A stretch of 64,000 nucleotides of DNA from NCBI GenBank assembly GCA_027886175.1, contig JAJNNQ010000075.1, forward strand, positions 37,044,501 to 37,108,500, read 5' to 3'. The DNA is from Phylloscopus collybita. Lineage: Eukaryota; Chordata; Aves; Passeriformes; Phylloscopidae. Numbering within the stretch: position 1 is the first letter of the stretch; the number at the start of each line of letters is the position of its first letter. Positions 11,930 through 22,430 of this stretch are shown here, piece by piece. The notes under the pieces were generated by a model. That model saw nothing but the letters and a program-made list of their open reading frames with translations. It was not told where the DNA came from and made no database searches. A program made the position numbers and the translations under genes.

Positions 11930-14900
11930 TAATACTCTGCAGAATTTAAAATAACTTGAGAAGAATTGGAAGAGCTTCTTTGGTGTTTGAATAGTTTAAT
12001 ACCTCACTGCACACTCTAGGCATCTTCCTACCAATGAACCTCTGAAAGAGTTTTATTCTTTCTGTGTTTATAGGATTTTGATACTCATATTTAGATGCAG
12101 AGCAATTCGTTATCTTGGTTGCCAGATATTCTTGCCCAGTGTCAGTATTACCTGATTTGACTAATACAATCTTTATCTTGGAATCTCAACACTATTGTCA
12201 GGTCTCAGAAGAGCTCAGATTTGGTCCTTTAGACTATGTGATGAGGCATTTTTTTAATGCTCAAAAAGGTAATTGAACAAGGTTTGAACAAAAAGCATCA
12301 CATTGTCCAATTCTATACTTTCAATTTCAGCAAGAGTACAATGGCTTCTGTTTTCTAATTTTCCTGCTTTGTTCAACATTAAAAATCAACACTGTCTCAG
12401 TTCATAGATCTCTTTGTTTCATCTTCCCTTTCTTCAGTGTTGCTTATTCCTTCCCCTGTTGCATGCACACGTTTGGTTAATTTATCCAATTTAGCATCCA
12501 TTGCATCTCCCTTTCATTTAAGTCTCTCCCATGCTGTGAAGAATGACTGTCCAGGTCCATTTTATTTCTCTAAACATTGCTGTAATATTTGTAGGCGCTT
12601 CTTTTCCCCCTAAGGGCAGTAAGACAGATGCTGTGTTTTCCATAATGTCTGTGAATTCTTTTGAGCAGTCCAGGTTTCTGTGGACTACATGACACTCCTA
12701 AATTGCAGCTGTTCTTAAGACTCTGTTCCTCTACAGCAATCTTTTGGTCACCTCTCTCCAATGTTGGCAAAAAGTTAATACACAGAAAGAAAGGACTAAA
12801 AAGTTGAATATTTGACTAGTTTGCATTTGGCCTACAGCAATGGGAGACAAGCTTATAAAGTATTTCGGCACCTACCTCCAGTGCAATTCACAGCCAAGCC
12901 TACAGGGGTAGACGGTTGAGTTTGGTGGGCACCTAGAGGGCATTATAAATGGGCCACATTTTTCAGAAGCAGAGTAAATCAGTCATATTTTGGTCAAGTT
13001 TTGTTGGGCAGAAGGCATTGCTATGCTTATTCCTCTTGCCCAGGCAGCCAGTCACTGTATGCCATATGTACAGCTGACTAGATGAGGGGACAGGGGAATG
13101 GTTCCTGAATTCCTTGAGAGAGGCAGGCTAGGACAATGAGAAAGTTCAGATCAAATTTCATAGTAATGCATGTCTAGATTGGAATCCATCATTTTAATAG
13201 CCTTCCATTAATGCATGCTTAGTGTGCTCCTATACCTAATATTGACACTGACAAAACAGACAGCAGTAACTTCTTTCTGTTTTATTATTAGCTGATAAAA
13301 CCAAAACCAGAAAGAAATGAGGATTTTCATAATTAGGATTTTTTTTTCCATCAGCAGCTTAAATTAAAAGTACTTTAAAAATATTTATCCCAAGCAATGG
13401 AAGTGTTATCTTTTTGTCACTTTAACTTTGAGAAGTTTCTGGTCCAGTTCCCAGGGGTTCAGTTCCTACTTCAAATGTGATACCTTTGCTACAGTTGCAG
13501 AAGAAAAACAGAAGGTGATTAAATATGCAGAGCTGAAGATATTAACGGTCAAGGCTGATTCTTCAAAAGAGAGGAAAATGTGAAATAGGTTTACTTATCT
13601 CCAATTTGTTTTTATTACTGATGATGTGAGACTTTAGGGCATTTTTCTGTCATCTTTCAAGTACTGGATTCACTTCAGGAAAACTATCATTTACCTTCTG
13701 TACTCATCTTTCCTAAAATATTCTACTGCTTATTTCTTGTACTTGTGGCTTGACCATGAACTGACACTTCAGCAAAATACATGGATCATTACCAGGATTA
13801 AAAAACAAATGGAATGCTATGATGGCCATATACATTTCAGAATGCTCATTCTAAGACTTCTGGAAGAGGTTTAGAATAGACTAAATATTTATCCTGTGAA
13901 ATGGGGTCCATTTTCAGGGTCTTTCGAAAGCTGAGACATACAAAATCATTGGACATTGTTGTAAATTGTGGTCGTACATACATGTTTACCTGCATGTAAA
14001 AATTTTAATTTTCTCTGAGTTTCCTGAATAATTTTCTGGAACATCTTCTCTTATCACATGTAGTAATTTGGACTTATCAAGTAATTAAACATATGGTGAT
14101 ATATTTAGTTATACAAAATATTCTTTGTCAAATTACATGCCCATTGGGTTTCAGTGAATGCTTACTGTATGTCTAGGTATCTAATTAAGTAGCTGATGAA
14201 TTTCATTAAAGAAATTCTAGAGATAATCTCATTTTTTTTTAAACCTGATCACTTTTAAAACTTTTAAATGAAATTCCTATTTCAGTGGCTATATTTAAAG
14301 TGTGACTTGAATTCCCTGTAGTTCACCTCAGAGGTTTTTTATTTTTACTCCTGGCTAATAAACTAAGAGGCATACCACTCATACCAGTAAAACCCCAAGC
14401 AAGCTGCCCTGTATCATTCTTCACACTTCATCAAGATTCTTCCCTGTGTAGTAATACTATTCATAGGGTTTTATATTTGTTTGCTTTGTTTCTATGGTTA
14501 TTTTTCCACTTACATTAGGAAGTGTGATTGGTTTTTCTCAGCTTCCAATCTGAACTAGAACATTTTGAGTTGTCCAGAAAATCACTTAAAGCTCTTAGTG
14601 GTCAAATACAGCTGAGTGAACAGACGTGATTTATTTACATCTGCCTGAATGAGGTGAAAACAGTCTTTCAGACTCAGAGAGAAATATACACAAATGTTTC
14701 ACCTCCTAATTTTTTTTTTTTAATTATTTTGCCATTTCCTTTATAAATGGCATACACCTGGCATTGTGGGAACCACACCTGTACTTAAAATATATATTAT
14801 CTTGCATCATTTTCTAGAAAATACCTACATAGAAAATCTCAAATTGAAGAAGCCACTTATTCTTTCTCACCCATCCCATGTTCCAGTTCAAGTTATACTG

Positions 14901-15865
14901 TGTTATGCCTACATAGCCAGAGGAGTCTCACTGCACTGTAGGACTCTGACAATTGAGCAGCAAATTGAGTTCCAAAGGCATGAACTCAGCACGATGCTTG
15001 AGAAAATGCCATTGCAGCTGTGTCCCTTTCATAGCTTCACTGAAGGACTGGAAACTTTAACTACTCCAATCACCACAGCATGATCTCTTGTCACACTAGG
15101 ATTATGACTCAAGTAACAAGGATGCATAAAGGATGTAAAGGACAAAACAACTGGATCACACCTCTTAGAATTTAATGAGGAATTCACGTGCCTCACAAGC
15201 AAAATGGGATTTTCCTTTTCTGCATCCCAATAAATAAGGCCAATATCCATAACTAAAGCATGGTGAAGGCTGTTCAGTCACAGTAAAGTGGACACTGTTT
15301 TAGCCACAGGTTTCTGAAATACTTAGTCATTAGCATACCTCTTCACATCCCTTGGACTGTGCCAGCTCCTACTTCCCAAAATGGTACAATGTCTCAGATC
15401 TTCAAATGCCTGCAAATGGCTGTGCAGAGTCTTTGTATGAGGCTGCCCTGTTTAGGAAGGAAAAGAAGTAAGCATGAGGAAGCATGTGGTGCCACACCAC
15501 AGGGCTGTGGAGCAAGGGAGCAGATGTTACCTACACTACTGAGCAACAGCTGTGAAGTCATGCATAACAAAGTATTCTCTTGGTTTTACCAAGAGTCCCT
15601 TCTTTTCACAGTGGGTTATTTTGTCCATTCCTAAATTCATAAGGAATCAAATAGTTATTAAAGGATTAATTAAAATTCTCCTGCAAAGAGGAAGTGAAAT
15701 ATACTTTCAGACTGCCACCACATGGACAATCAGAAAGATACAGAGATGTTAGACTGCAGGAAGTAAAAAGGCTGCAGACAGACAAGCTTCTTCAAATCAT
15801 GTGAGAGAGATATCCCCTGATTTCACTGCCTACCGTCTTATTGAGCCCATCTTAGACATGTGTAG
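11930..15865. other. unique AT-rich sequence, no gene recognised
   Basis: No supportable gene or young mobile element. T-runs at about 13340-13348, 14231-14240 and 14709-14721. A 105-codon frame at 14766-15083 has no motif and no good splice framing. Confidence 0.5.
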
Positions 15866-16473
15866 AATATAATAGAATTGTAGAATCATAGAATGGTTTA
15901 GATTGGAAGGGGCCTTAAAACTCATCTCATTCCAAACCCCTGCCATGGGCAGGGAATCCTTCCACTAGACCAGGCTGCTCAAAAACCCATTCAACCTGGC
16001 CTTGGACACTTCCAGGGATAGGGCATTCACAGCTTCTCTGGGCAACTTGTTTCGGTGCCGCACCACCCTCTTGAGCAAAGAATTTATTCCTAACATCTAA
16101 TATAAATCTCTCCTCTTGTAGTGTAAAGCCATTCCCCCTTGTCCTATCACTATCTGCCTGTGTAAAAAGTATTTTCGTTTTTAATAAGACCCTTAAGTTA
16201 TTGGAAGGCTACAATGAGATCCCTCCAGAACCATCTGTTTTCCAGGCTCAACAACCCAGCTCTCACAGTCTTTCTTCACAGGTTAGGTTCTCCATCCCTC
16301 TGAGCACTTACATGGCTTGCCTCTGGACTACTCTAACAGGTTCAAATCTTTCCTGTGCTGAGGGCCCCAGACCTGGATGCAGTATTCCTGGGGGTGTCAT
16401 ATGAGGGAAGAGTAGAGGGGCAGAATCACCTCCCTTGACCTGATGGTCACACTTGTTTTGGTGCAGCCTGGCA
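15866..16473 (-). mobile_element. CR1 LINE, 3' part of host copy (minus strand), segment 1
   Basis: Read on the minus strand this is the 3' half-kilobase of an avian CR1. The plus strand begins with the complement of the terminal microsatellite (AGAATCATAGAATGGTT), then CCTGCCATGGGCAGGGAATC, CCACTAGACCAGGCTGCTC, GGGATAGGGCATTCACAGC, AAAGCCATTCCCCCTTGTCC, the GGAAGGCTACAATGAGATCC block, CTGGATGCAGTATTC and AATCACCTCCCTTGACCTG. The element stops abruptly in the GTGCAGCCTGGCA block. It resumes at 16764 and again at 17082, so later insertions split one older CR1. It is non-functional. Confidence 0.93.
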
Positions 16474-16763
16474 CATCACTCTTCTCTGTGATGCCCAGTG
16501 ATAGGAACTGAGGGAATGGCCTGAAGTTGTTTCGGAGAAGGTTTAGGTTGGGTTTTAGAAAAAGGTTATTCACCCCAGAGGATGACTGAGCACTGGAACA
16601 GGCTCTCCAAGGAAGGCTCACAGCCTTGAGTTGAAGAAACTTTTGGACAACACTCTCATGTACATGGTGTGACCCTTGGGGTGTCTGTGCAGGGCCAGGA
16701 GCTGGACTCGATGATCTTGTAGTCCTTCCTAACTCAGTTTGACCTGTGATTCTGTGATTCTGA
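16474..16763 (+). mobile_element. second CR1 LINE 3' end, opposite orientation, inside the first
   Basis: The plus strand reads the 3' end of a different CR1 copy: GATAGGAACTGAGGGAATGG, GGTTTAGGTTGGGTTTTAG, AAAGGTTATTCACCCCAGAG, ACTGGAACAGGCTCTCCAAG, TTTTGGACAACACTCTCATG, CAGGGCCAGGAGCTGGACTC, GATGATCTTGTAG and the terminal TGTGATTCTGTGATTCTGA microsatellite. It lies head to head with the minus-strand CR1 and ends exactly where host CR1 sequence resumes (ATTCTTCTCCC, the complement of the CR1 GGGAGAAGAAT region). About 110 bases of host CR1 expected at the junction are missing, so the insertion came with a deletion or followed one. Confidence 0.9.
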
Positions 16764-16784
16764 ATTCTTCTCCCAATCTGTACT
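16764..16784 (-). mobile_element. host CR1, segment 2 (short bridge)
   Basis: The bases ATTCTTCTCCCAATCTGTAC continue the minus-strand CR1 body (consensus region 'cattctccgcccagcctgtatttg' in reverse orientation). They lie between the end of the inserted CR1 and the start of the LTR at 16785. The last five bases, GTACT, form the left copy of the LTR target duplication. Confidence 0.75.
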
Positions 16785-17081
16785 TGTCTTGGTTTAAGAC
16801 AATTTAAAGAGGTAGACACTCTAAAATGATTTACCTAACTTTAGTTTCAACCAATCCTTTTCCACCAATAAAGAGAAATGAAATACAAATAGATATGAGT
16901 GGAAAAAGTAACAGTTTACTAAAAAATGAAACAGCAACTGGCAAAAAAATAAGAATGAATGATCTCATGTCCCCCCTGGAAAACTATTTCTGGTCATGGT
17001 GCTGGGTCTTAAAGAGACAGTAACAATTATTGGGGAACTGGTATATATGGAATACAATAACCTTTTGGGTTACCTGTGACA
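16785..17081 (-). mobile_element. short solo LTR of an endogenous retrovirus, nested in CR1
   Basis: A 297-bp unit starts TGTCTTGGTTTAAGACA and ends CCTGTGACA, so it has the TG...CA ends of an LTR. It is flanked by GTACT (16780-16784) and GTATT (17082-17086), a 5-bp target duplication with one mismatch, and host CR1 resumes at the right copy. The TGTCTTGGTTT end is shared with the larger LTR at 19435. A TATA-like TATATA on the minus strand (about 17041-17047) lies only about 35 bases from that strand's LTR start, while an AATAAA lies on the plus strand at 16867-16872, so the orientation is tentative. It has no internal region, so it is a solo LTR. Confidence 0.72.
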
Positions 17082-17360
17082 GTATTCCTCTTTGGAATTG
17101 CCCTGACCTAGGTGCAGCATCCTGCACTTGGACTTAGCCAGCTTCATGAGGTTCTTATGGGCCCACTATGCCAAGTTTGTCCAGACCCCCTTTGGATGGC
17201 ATCCTGTCCTTCTGTTGTGTCAACTGCATCACTCATCTTCTCGTCATCTGCAAATTTGCTGAGGGTGCACTTGCTCTCATTATCTATGTCATCAGTAAAG
17301 ATGTTGAAGAACACCAGTCCCAGAACAGAACCCAGAGGGACACCACTCTTTTCAGGTAGC
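17082..17360 (-). mobile_element. host CR1, segment 3, with reverse-transcriptase relic
   Basis: Minus-strand translation of the frame beginning at 17392 gives [32 protein letters not shown] and GQDAIQRG segments. These correspond to the CR1 ORF2 reverse-transcriptase blocks 'SGVPQGSVLGP...FNIFINDL' and '[12 protein letters not shown]'. FADD, the CR1 form of the (Y/F)xDD catalytic motif, maps to 17243-17254. The glutamine of GVPQGS is replaced by leucine and the conserved threonine after FADD by glutamate. Resemblance to CR1 fades upstream of SGVP, near 17350-17360, which I take as the 5' truncation. The frame is short, interrupted and certainly inactive. Confidence 0.88.
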
Positions 17361-18652
17361 TCACCTAAATCCAAATTCCCCACTCTTCTCACTCAGGGTG
17401 AAAATAAATCTATCAAAGCACCCAGAAGATGTGAGGAAATAATGGTAGAAGTGGTGCATTCAACACTACATCTCCTAGAATTGTCTCCTCCCCGTCTTCT
17501 CCAGTGGCCTCCTCTATATCCTGAACAGGTAAATAACAGCTGCAGGAAGTTAAGAGTCACTAACAGCTCAGTCCTGTGTTTGGTATTAAGTTACTCAAGC
17601 CCACAGGGACTTATTTTTGTTCTGATTTTCGACATGTTGACTAAATAAATCTTGTGTTGACAAGAATGAGACCAAATAGGAAGCTAATTTATTGCTGCTT
17701 GACATCAGGAACAATATAACTTGCCCATGGATGCCACACAAAGAACTTTATTCCAAAATAAAACACTCTGATAAAAAAGCCATCCTCCTTGTGTAATTAG
17801 GAAATACAAAGGGCGAAGTGAGAATTTGAGTTTAAATGGTGAAATAGAATAAATCCTATTTACAACCCTTCTGAAAAAAGGTTTACTGTAACACAAAAGA
17901 AATGGAGAATTCTGTTTCAGAAGTAATCTGAGAGCATGTCAGAGCTATAAATAATGAATTGTTTCTATATGCTAAGGAAGTAAAAAAATGTCAACACAGT
18001 CTGGAAATTTCAAATAATGTGCAAGAGTTTATCCTTCACAGGAAATGCATAATTAATAATACCCCAAAACATGATCTACAACCAGAACATATTTCAACTA
18101 CAGAAAATCCCAGACTGATATGTTTAAAGAAAAGAATACTATTTCTTTGATTAAAATTTTTAGAGCTGTAATAGGCTGTCCTTGGCCTCAGCACAGAAAA
18201 GCACCTAAATCTCTACCTGTCTGGAAGTATGGACATCACCCTTTTTGTGCTGAGCTGAATAACAGTTGGCACTACGGCCTGCATGGAATATCTTAACAGG
18301 CATCAGATCAGGTATTAATTATGGAAAAACAATGACTCAAATATTGATTGGATCAATGCCTCATTAGGAGGAAATGTAGAGATAACACTTTTGCATGCAC
18401 AAGGAATTTTGCTTTTGCATTTCACAAGAAAATTAAGTCTTAGGATCCCAGAAAAGACACGGTTCTGAATTTGGTAGTAGAAGTAATAGTGCACATAACA
18501 CTTCAGAAACTATTAGTGGGATAGCCTTTCTATAATAGGAACCATAATACAAGTAGTTTTAACACTATGCTCAATAAATACAGTATGTGGCTCTGCAATT
18601 TCAAGAAAAAATATTATATTAAAAAAAGAGAAAAAAGAAGACAATATTAGTA
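17361..18652. other. unique sequence, no gene recognised
   Basis: Mostly AT-rich sequence with no convincing repeat or coding exon. The open frame that continues to 17648 on the plus strand is antisense to CR1 over its first half and has no motif in its second half. Confidence 0.5.
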
Positions 18653-18757
18653 AGAAAAACAAAAACCAAAACCAAAACCAAACAAACAAACCCCCAAAAC
18701 CAAAACCAAACACAAACAAAAAAGAAAGAAATAAAAAAGAAACAAACAAAAAAGAAA
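18653..18757. repeat. A/C-rich tract with AAAACC units
   Basis: An A/C tract with repeated AAAACC (ACCAAAACCAAAACC), CAAACAAA and AAAGAAAG units. G is nearly absent in the first 70 bases. Frames read from it (Phe/Leu-rich on the minus strand) are artefacts. Confidence 0.9.
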
Positions 18758-19429
18758 GAGTAGAACCCCAAAATTTCAAAAAGGTCATTCCAGAAAATAA
18801 GAGGCTTAAAACAGTCTGGAGTCTGTAAGAAACAGTGCAATGGGAGAAGGGTGAAATACATGCCACCATTTAAAAAGTAAATAAAACACCCCAAAAAAAA
18901 GCTGCCATGGGACAAGTGGGAAAGCTTCAAAGGCAATCACAGGAAAAGTGTTTAAGAAAATGAGAGCTTTCCAAAATGAGAAGAAACCCATAAGAAAATT
19001 ATGGGTTAAACATAAGCAGGAAATTGAGAGCTCTAAAAATGATTTCAAGTATACCTTACAAAGGATTTTCAAACTGATAAAAAAAGTTCTTTAAATACTT
19101 CAGACACTGTGGAACTGGTGGGAATACTGATGACAAGTGTGTAAAAGCAGCACTCATCTGACAAAGGCCACAGCAGAAAAGTTCCATGAATTCCTCGTAG
19201 AAGGCAACTCTTTGTGGGAAATGGTCTTTTCTGCAGAGCAGTGAGAGAAGATACATCTATTTGAAATATTCATAACTCAAGTACAAGACCAAATGGATTT
19301 ATCTGGAAGTCAGTAGGTCACCCAATCCAGGTAGCATCATCCAAGGCTGATCTTCCTGAGAAACTGGAGAATTGCCACCAGGCATGTGGCCGTGGGGCTA
19401 CAAACAGCCCCTGTGACAGGTGGCAGATG
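18758..19429. other. unique AT-rich sequence, no gene recognised
   Basis: No recognisable feature between the A/C tract and the target duplication of the solo LTR. The last 110 bases are more G+C-rich and could be part of an older element that I cannot name. Confidence 0.4.
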
Positions 19430-19434
19430 GATTG

Positions 19435-20163
19435 TGTCTTGGTTTGGAAAGACAGGTATCTGCCAGGGAAAGCTGGAGTTTCCCTTGGAATGGAGAATGT
19501 AAACCCCTCACCCCCTCCAAATTATAATTTTGCAATTAAGGGCTTTCAGGCAAAGATTTGGGAATAGGAATATTCTTTACTAGGAATACTAACAATACAA
19601 ATGTAGTAGAAAAAAACAAACAAGCAAACAAACAAAAAACAATTCTAGAAAACCCTGGCAGAGTCAGAGCTACAACCTGACACCCTGTTGGTCAGGGTCT
19701 TGGAAGCAATCCAAAAGTAAATCCTCCTGGAGTGGCAGATGTGGTTCTGTTGGGGCAGAGATGATCCTGTAGAAAAGGATCCAGTGATGGTGAGAAGGGT
19801 TCGTCTTCCTCCAGGAATCTGGTGGAGCCAGATACCTTTGTGTTCCTACGTCTCAGTTTTTATCTAGGTAGGAACGGTTGGCTCCTCCCACTGGGTGGAG
19901 AATCTCACAATGGGATGATAGAATATGTTGTGCCCTTAAGTGATCCTTAATGGCCCATCAGCAGACAATGCCCCCTGGAGGGAGAACGGGTGGTGAAAGA
20001 GATAAGAAACACTGCCCCACCTGTCTTTAACAGTTGGCCCATTATCAAAAGGCATCCGCCCCACCTCCCCCCTCAGAGTTACAAGAGATAAAGAAAAACA
20101 TCTCCCCAACTGCTTTTAACAAATGAAATAGAATACACATTTTTGGTTCCATAACCCAAGACA
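19435..20163 (-). mobile_element. solo LTR of an avian endogenous retrovirus (ERVL-like)
   Basis: A 729-bp unit starts TGTCTTGGTTTGGAAAGACA and ends CCATAACCCAAGACA, giving the TG...CA ends of an LTR and short terminal inverted repeats. Identical GATTG copies at 19430-19434 and 20164-20168 form a perfect 5-bp target duplication, the length typical of ERVL-type integration. Read on the minus strand there is a TATA-like GATAAAA (complement of 19857-19863) and, about 280 bases further, AGTAAA as a possible weak polyadenylation signal, so I infer minus orientation without certainty. An A-rich insert (about 19611-19642) has grown inside it. There is no retroviral internal sequence on either side, consistent with LTR-LTR recombination. 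Confidence 0.88.
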
Positions 20164-20168
20164 GATTG

Positions 20169-20714
20169 CCACCATGCGTTCCTTATAGAGTGAGGGCCCA
20201 GAAGGGTATCTTGGAAACTACAAATTGCAGTGCTATCTGTACTAGCAAAGGTGGTGGAGTATATATTAAGTAATAGGACTTTTTCAGTCCATATTAAAGA
20301 ACAGGATCACGGAGCAGGCCAGATATTGTTACCTGAATAAGAATCAGTGAGCCTCATGTGAAGGAAAATCCTATGTCCCTAATGTGTCATAGCTCCATAT
20401 GGATCTTCCTTAATTTTCCCCAAGAGACCTAAGAGAAAGGGGGTGTAAATGTGACAACTTTTCAGATTAATTTAATTCTTCTGGGAAGTAAGGTGCTGTG
20501 GCAATGGCAAGAAATTCCAGAAGGACTTCATAAGACTGAGTGAAATAAAACACGACAGATGAGCTTCAATACAGATAGAAATACCCAGGAAAAATAATCA
20601 AAACCATTTCTAGCACAGTGTAGTTGACCTGCTAACTGGGAAAGAGATGTTATAGTCATTCACTGATATTCACTGCCTGAAATAATTGGCTTAATGGGCA
20701 GGAGTAGCCAGACA
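20169..20714. other. unassigned sequence between LTR and ancient CR1
   Basis: About 550 bases with slightly repeat-like composition lie between the right target duplication of the LTR and the recognisable CR1 fossil. It may be the more diverged upstream part of the same CR1, but I cannot support that motif by motif. Confidence 0.35.
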
Positions 20715-21190
20715 AGACAACAAGATGTTTTGAATCTTGAGAAGATATAACATAATTTTGTTACTGCAAAAAAACTCTGATGAACTCATATCTTGAGTTC
20801 AATGTGCACTTCTGGTGCTTTCATCTTGAGAAGGAAGGAGACTTTCAGAAGGTAGAGAAGGTCTCAGATAAAATGACCAAGGATGAAGAGCAGATCCCCT
20901 TGCTCACAAGTCCAGGGCTCCTCAGTTTGAATACAAGGTGGACAGATATAAGGTTAATAAAATCCTGAACTCAGGGATGAATGTGGAGCTATTCTTGCAG
21001 GCCTGCAACATGAGAACAAGAGAAGATGATTAAACCATCAGAACACCTATTTAAATCAGTTTATAGAAGAGCTTCCTTACACAGGCAGCTTGGAATTTGC
21101 TACTAGAGAAATATGGAAACAGAGAGTGCTATTGGGCTCAAAAGTGAAGTAGGAAAAGTAATAGACCACAGCTTCAGGACTTGGGAGTAT
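20715..21190 (+). mobile_element. ancient CR1 LINE fossil, ORF2 C-terminus and 3' region
   Basis: The plus frame from 20780 translates to segments LEFNVHFWCFHLEKEGDFQK, VEKVSDKMTKD and GLLSLNTRWTDIRLIK. These parallel the CR1 ORF2 C-terminal pattern 'LEYCVQFWSPHLKKDI..LERVQRRATKM...LGLFSLEKRRLRGDLI'. Downstream DNA keeps the usual CR1 order, including CTTCCTTACACAGGCAGCTT where the consensus has the 'tatttcttcacacagcg' block before 'tggaact'. Divergence is high, with indels. It is therefore much older than the CR1 copies at 2.0, 16 and 57 kb and belongs to an ancestral amniote-type CR1 lineage. Confidence 0.68.
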
Positions 21191-21307
21191 TATGTGGCAT
21201 GAGGACAGGGAGGAGAGAGCCATACTGTGCACCTATATTTCATTTCAACAAGCATTCAAAATACTTGAAAGGTCCACAATCCCATGCATATGTGCACACC
21301 TGGGAAC

Positions 21308-21326
21308 AAAAAAAAAAAAAAAAAAA
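21308..21326. repeat. poly(A) run of 19
   Basis: An uninterrupted run of 19 A. I looked upstream for a processed gene copy or SINE body and saw none, so it is annotated only as a homopolymer. Confidence 0.95.
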
Positions 21327-22270
21327 TCCCAACTTCCCTCTCCCACAGGGACCTTAAGTAACTTTCTCTTAAATGTTCCAGAACCCTGCAGCAGATTTAA
21401 TAAAAAAATCTCCTGTATGTGAACACATGAAGGTTTGTTTAAATCAGTTATCCACCAGGGACTTCTAAGCTTGTGTCATACCTACATTTTATCCATCTTG
21501 AGAAAGGAATAAAGTTCATTCTGAAAGTAACTCTTTACCATAGGCGTTTCTATACAAGTGACAGTCAGTATAATGCTAAGTATAAATATTATTGCATGGA
21601 CTATGTTTCCATTACTCTTGAGCAGTACTTTCACTGATCATTATTCATCATTACTAATAGCATTTCCAACATGCCAGGCATTGCATCAAGAGGACATTTT
21701 TAATAAACTTTCCATTCTGTCCCTATAAACAAATTTTAGGAGTTGTAATAAATGAAGAATTATGGCTACTTGGGTGTTTATAATGTGAAGCTCAGAATTT
21801 CCATAGATCTTTGATGGTCCCCAAAATAAAACCAAATTATAATGCCCACAGGGGAGCCAGAGATTAGTCTGTAACTCTGATAACTGTATGCCATGTACCT
21901 ATTTCATATTTCAAATTCCTTTCAAGTGCCTCTAAAGCTAGCCTTTTATGAAACTATCCCAACCTCTGCCTTATTGCTGTCTTCACACAAAGTGGGAAAG
22001 AAACAGCCTCTATGCCTATTTTCAAGATTTTTCAGCCAAAACTGTATTTTGCTAGAGGTAAAATAAAGTAGTAAAAAAAGCACCACAGACAGGACATGTG
22101 AGGCTGATGTGCACTTTGAGCTTGCTGTGATATTTGCTTTCTGATTAGATGCTATCCAGTTAATTAGCACTGTTGCCTCTTTCCAGTGGGAGACCTTGGA
22201 ATGAAGGGACAGAGCATGAACTTTGGAGTGGGGTATCCCACATCCCAGCTAAAGCTTCCTTGTTGAACAG
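21327..22270. other. unique AT-rich sequence, nothing recognised
   Basis: No gene, RNA or mobile element seen. Confidence 0.5.
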
Positions 22271-22430
22271 TTGTTGGGGTTTTTTTGTGTGTTTGGAGGA
22301 TTTTTTTTGTGTGTTTGGGTTTCTTTTTTCCTTTTGTTTGTTCGCGTTTTTGTGGGGGTGATGGTGTTTGTGGAGTTTTGTTGCTGGGTTTGAATTTTGG
22401 TTTTTGGTTGATTGGGGGTTTTTTTTCTGG
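22271..22430. repeat. T/G-rich low-complexity tract
   Basis: About 160 bases dominated by T and G (TTTTTTGTGTGTTTGG type units, GGGTTT, TTTTGG), with few A or C. Its complement gives the Lys/Thr/Asn/Gln-rich frame at 22249-22557, which is not a protein. It has the same composition and strand sense as the tract at 1797-1965. Confidence 0.88.

Noticed and set aside
16330..16360. tRNA-like GGTTCAAATC word
   Set aside because: It lies inside CR1 sequence, with no cloverleaf around it.
16397..16819. 140-codon minus-strand open frame
   Set aside because: It runs through two different CR1 insertions and into the LTR, so it is a composite of repeat sequence.
17112..17648. 178-codon plus-strand open frame, the longest in the window
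   Set aside because: Its first half is the antisense of CR1 reverse-transcriptase sequence, and the second half has no motif. It is a shadow of the transposon.
18513..18936. Hydrophobic Phe/Leu-rich frames of 105-118 codons
   Set aside because: They depend on the A/C tract at 18653-18757 and have no conserved motif.
21308..21326. Poly(A) run as the tail of a processed gene copy or SINE
   Set aside because: No retroposed body, no RNA polymerase III boxes and no target duplication were visible around it. The runs at 45491 and 51479 were judged the same way.
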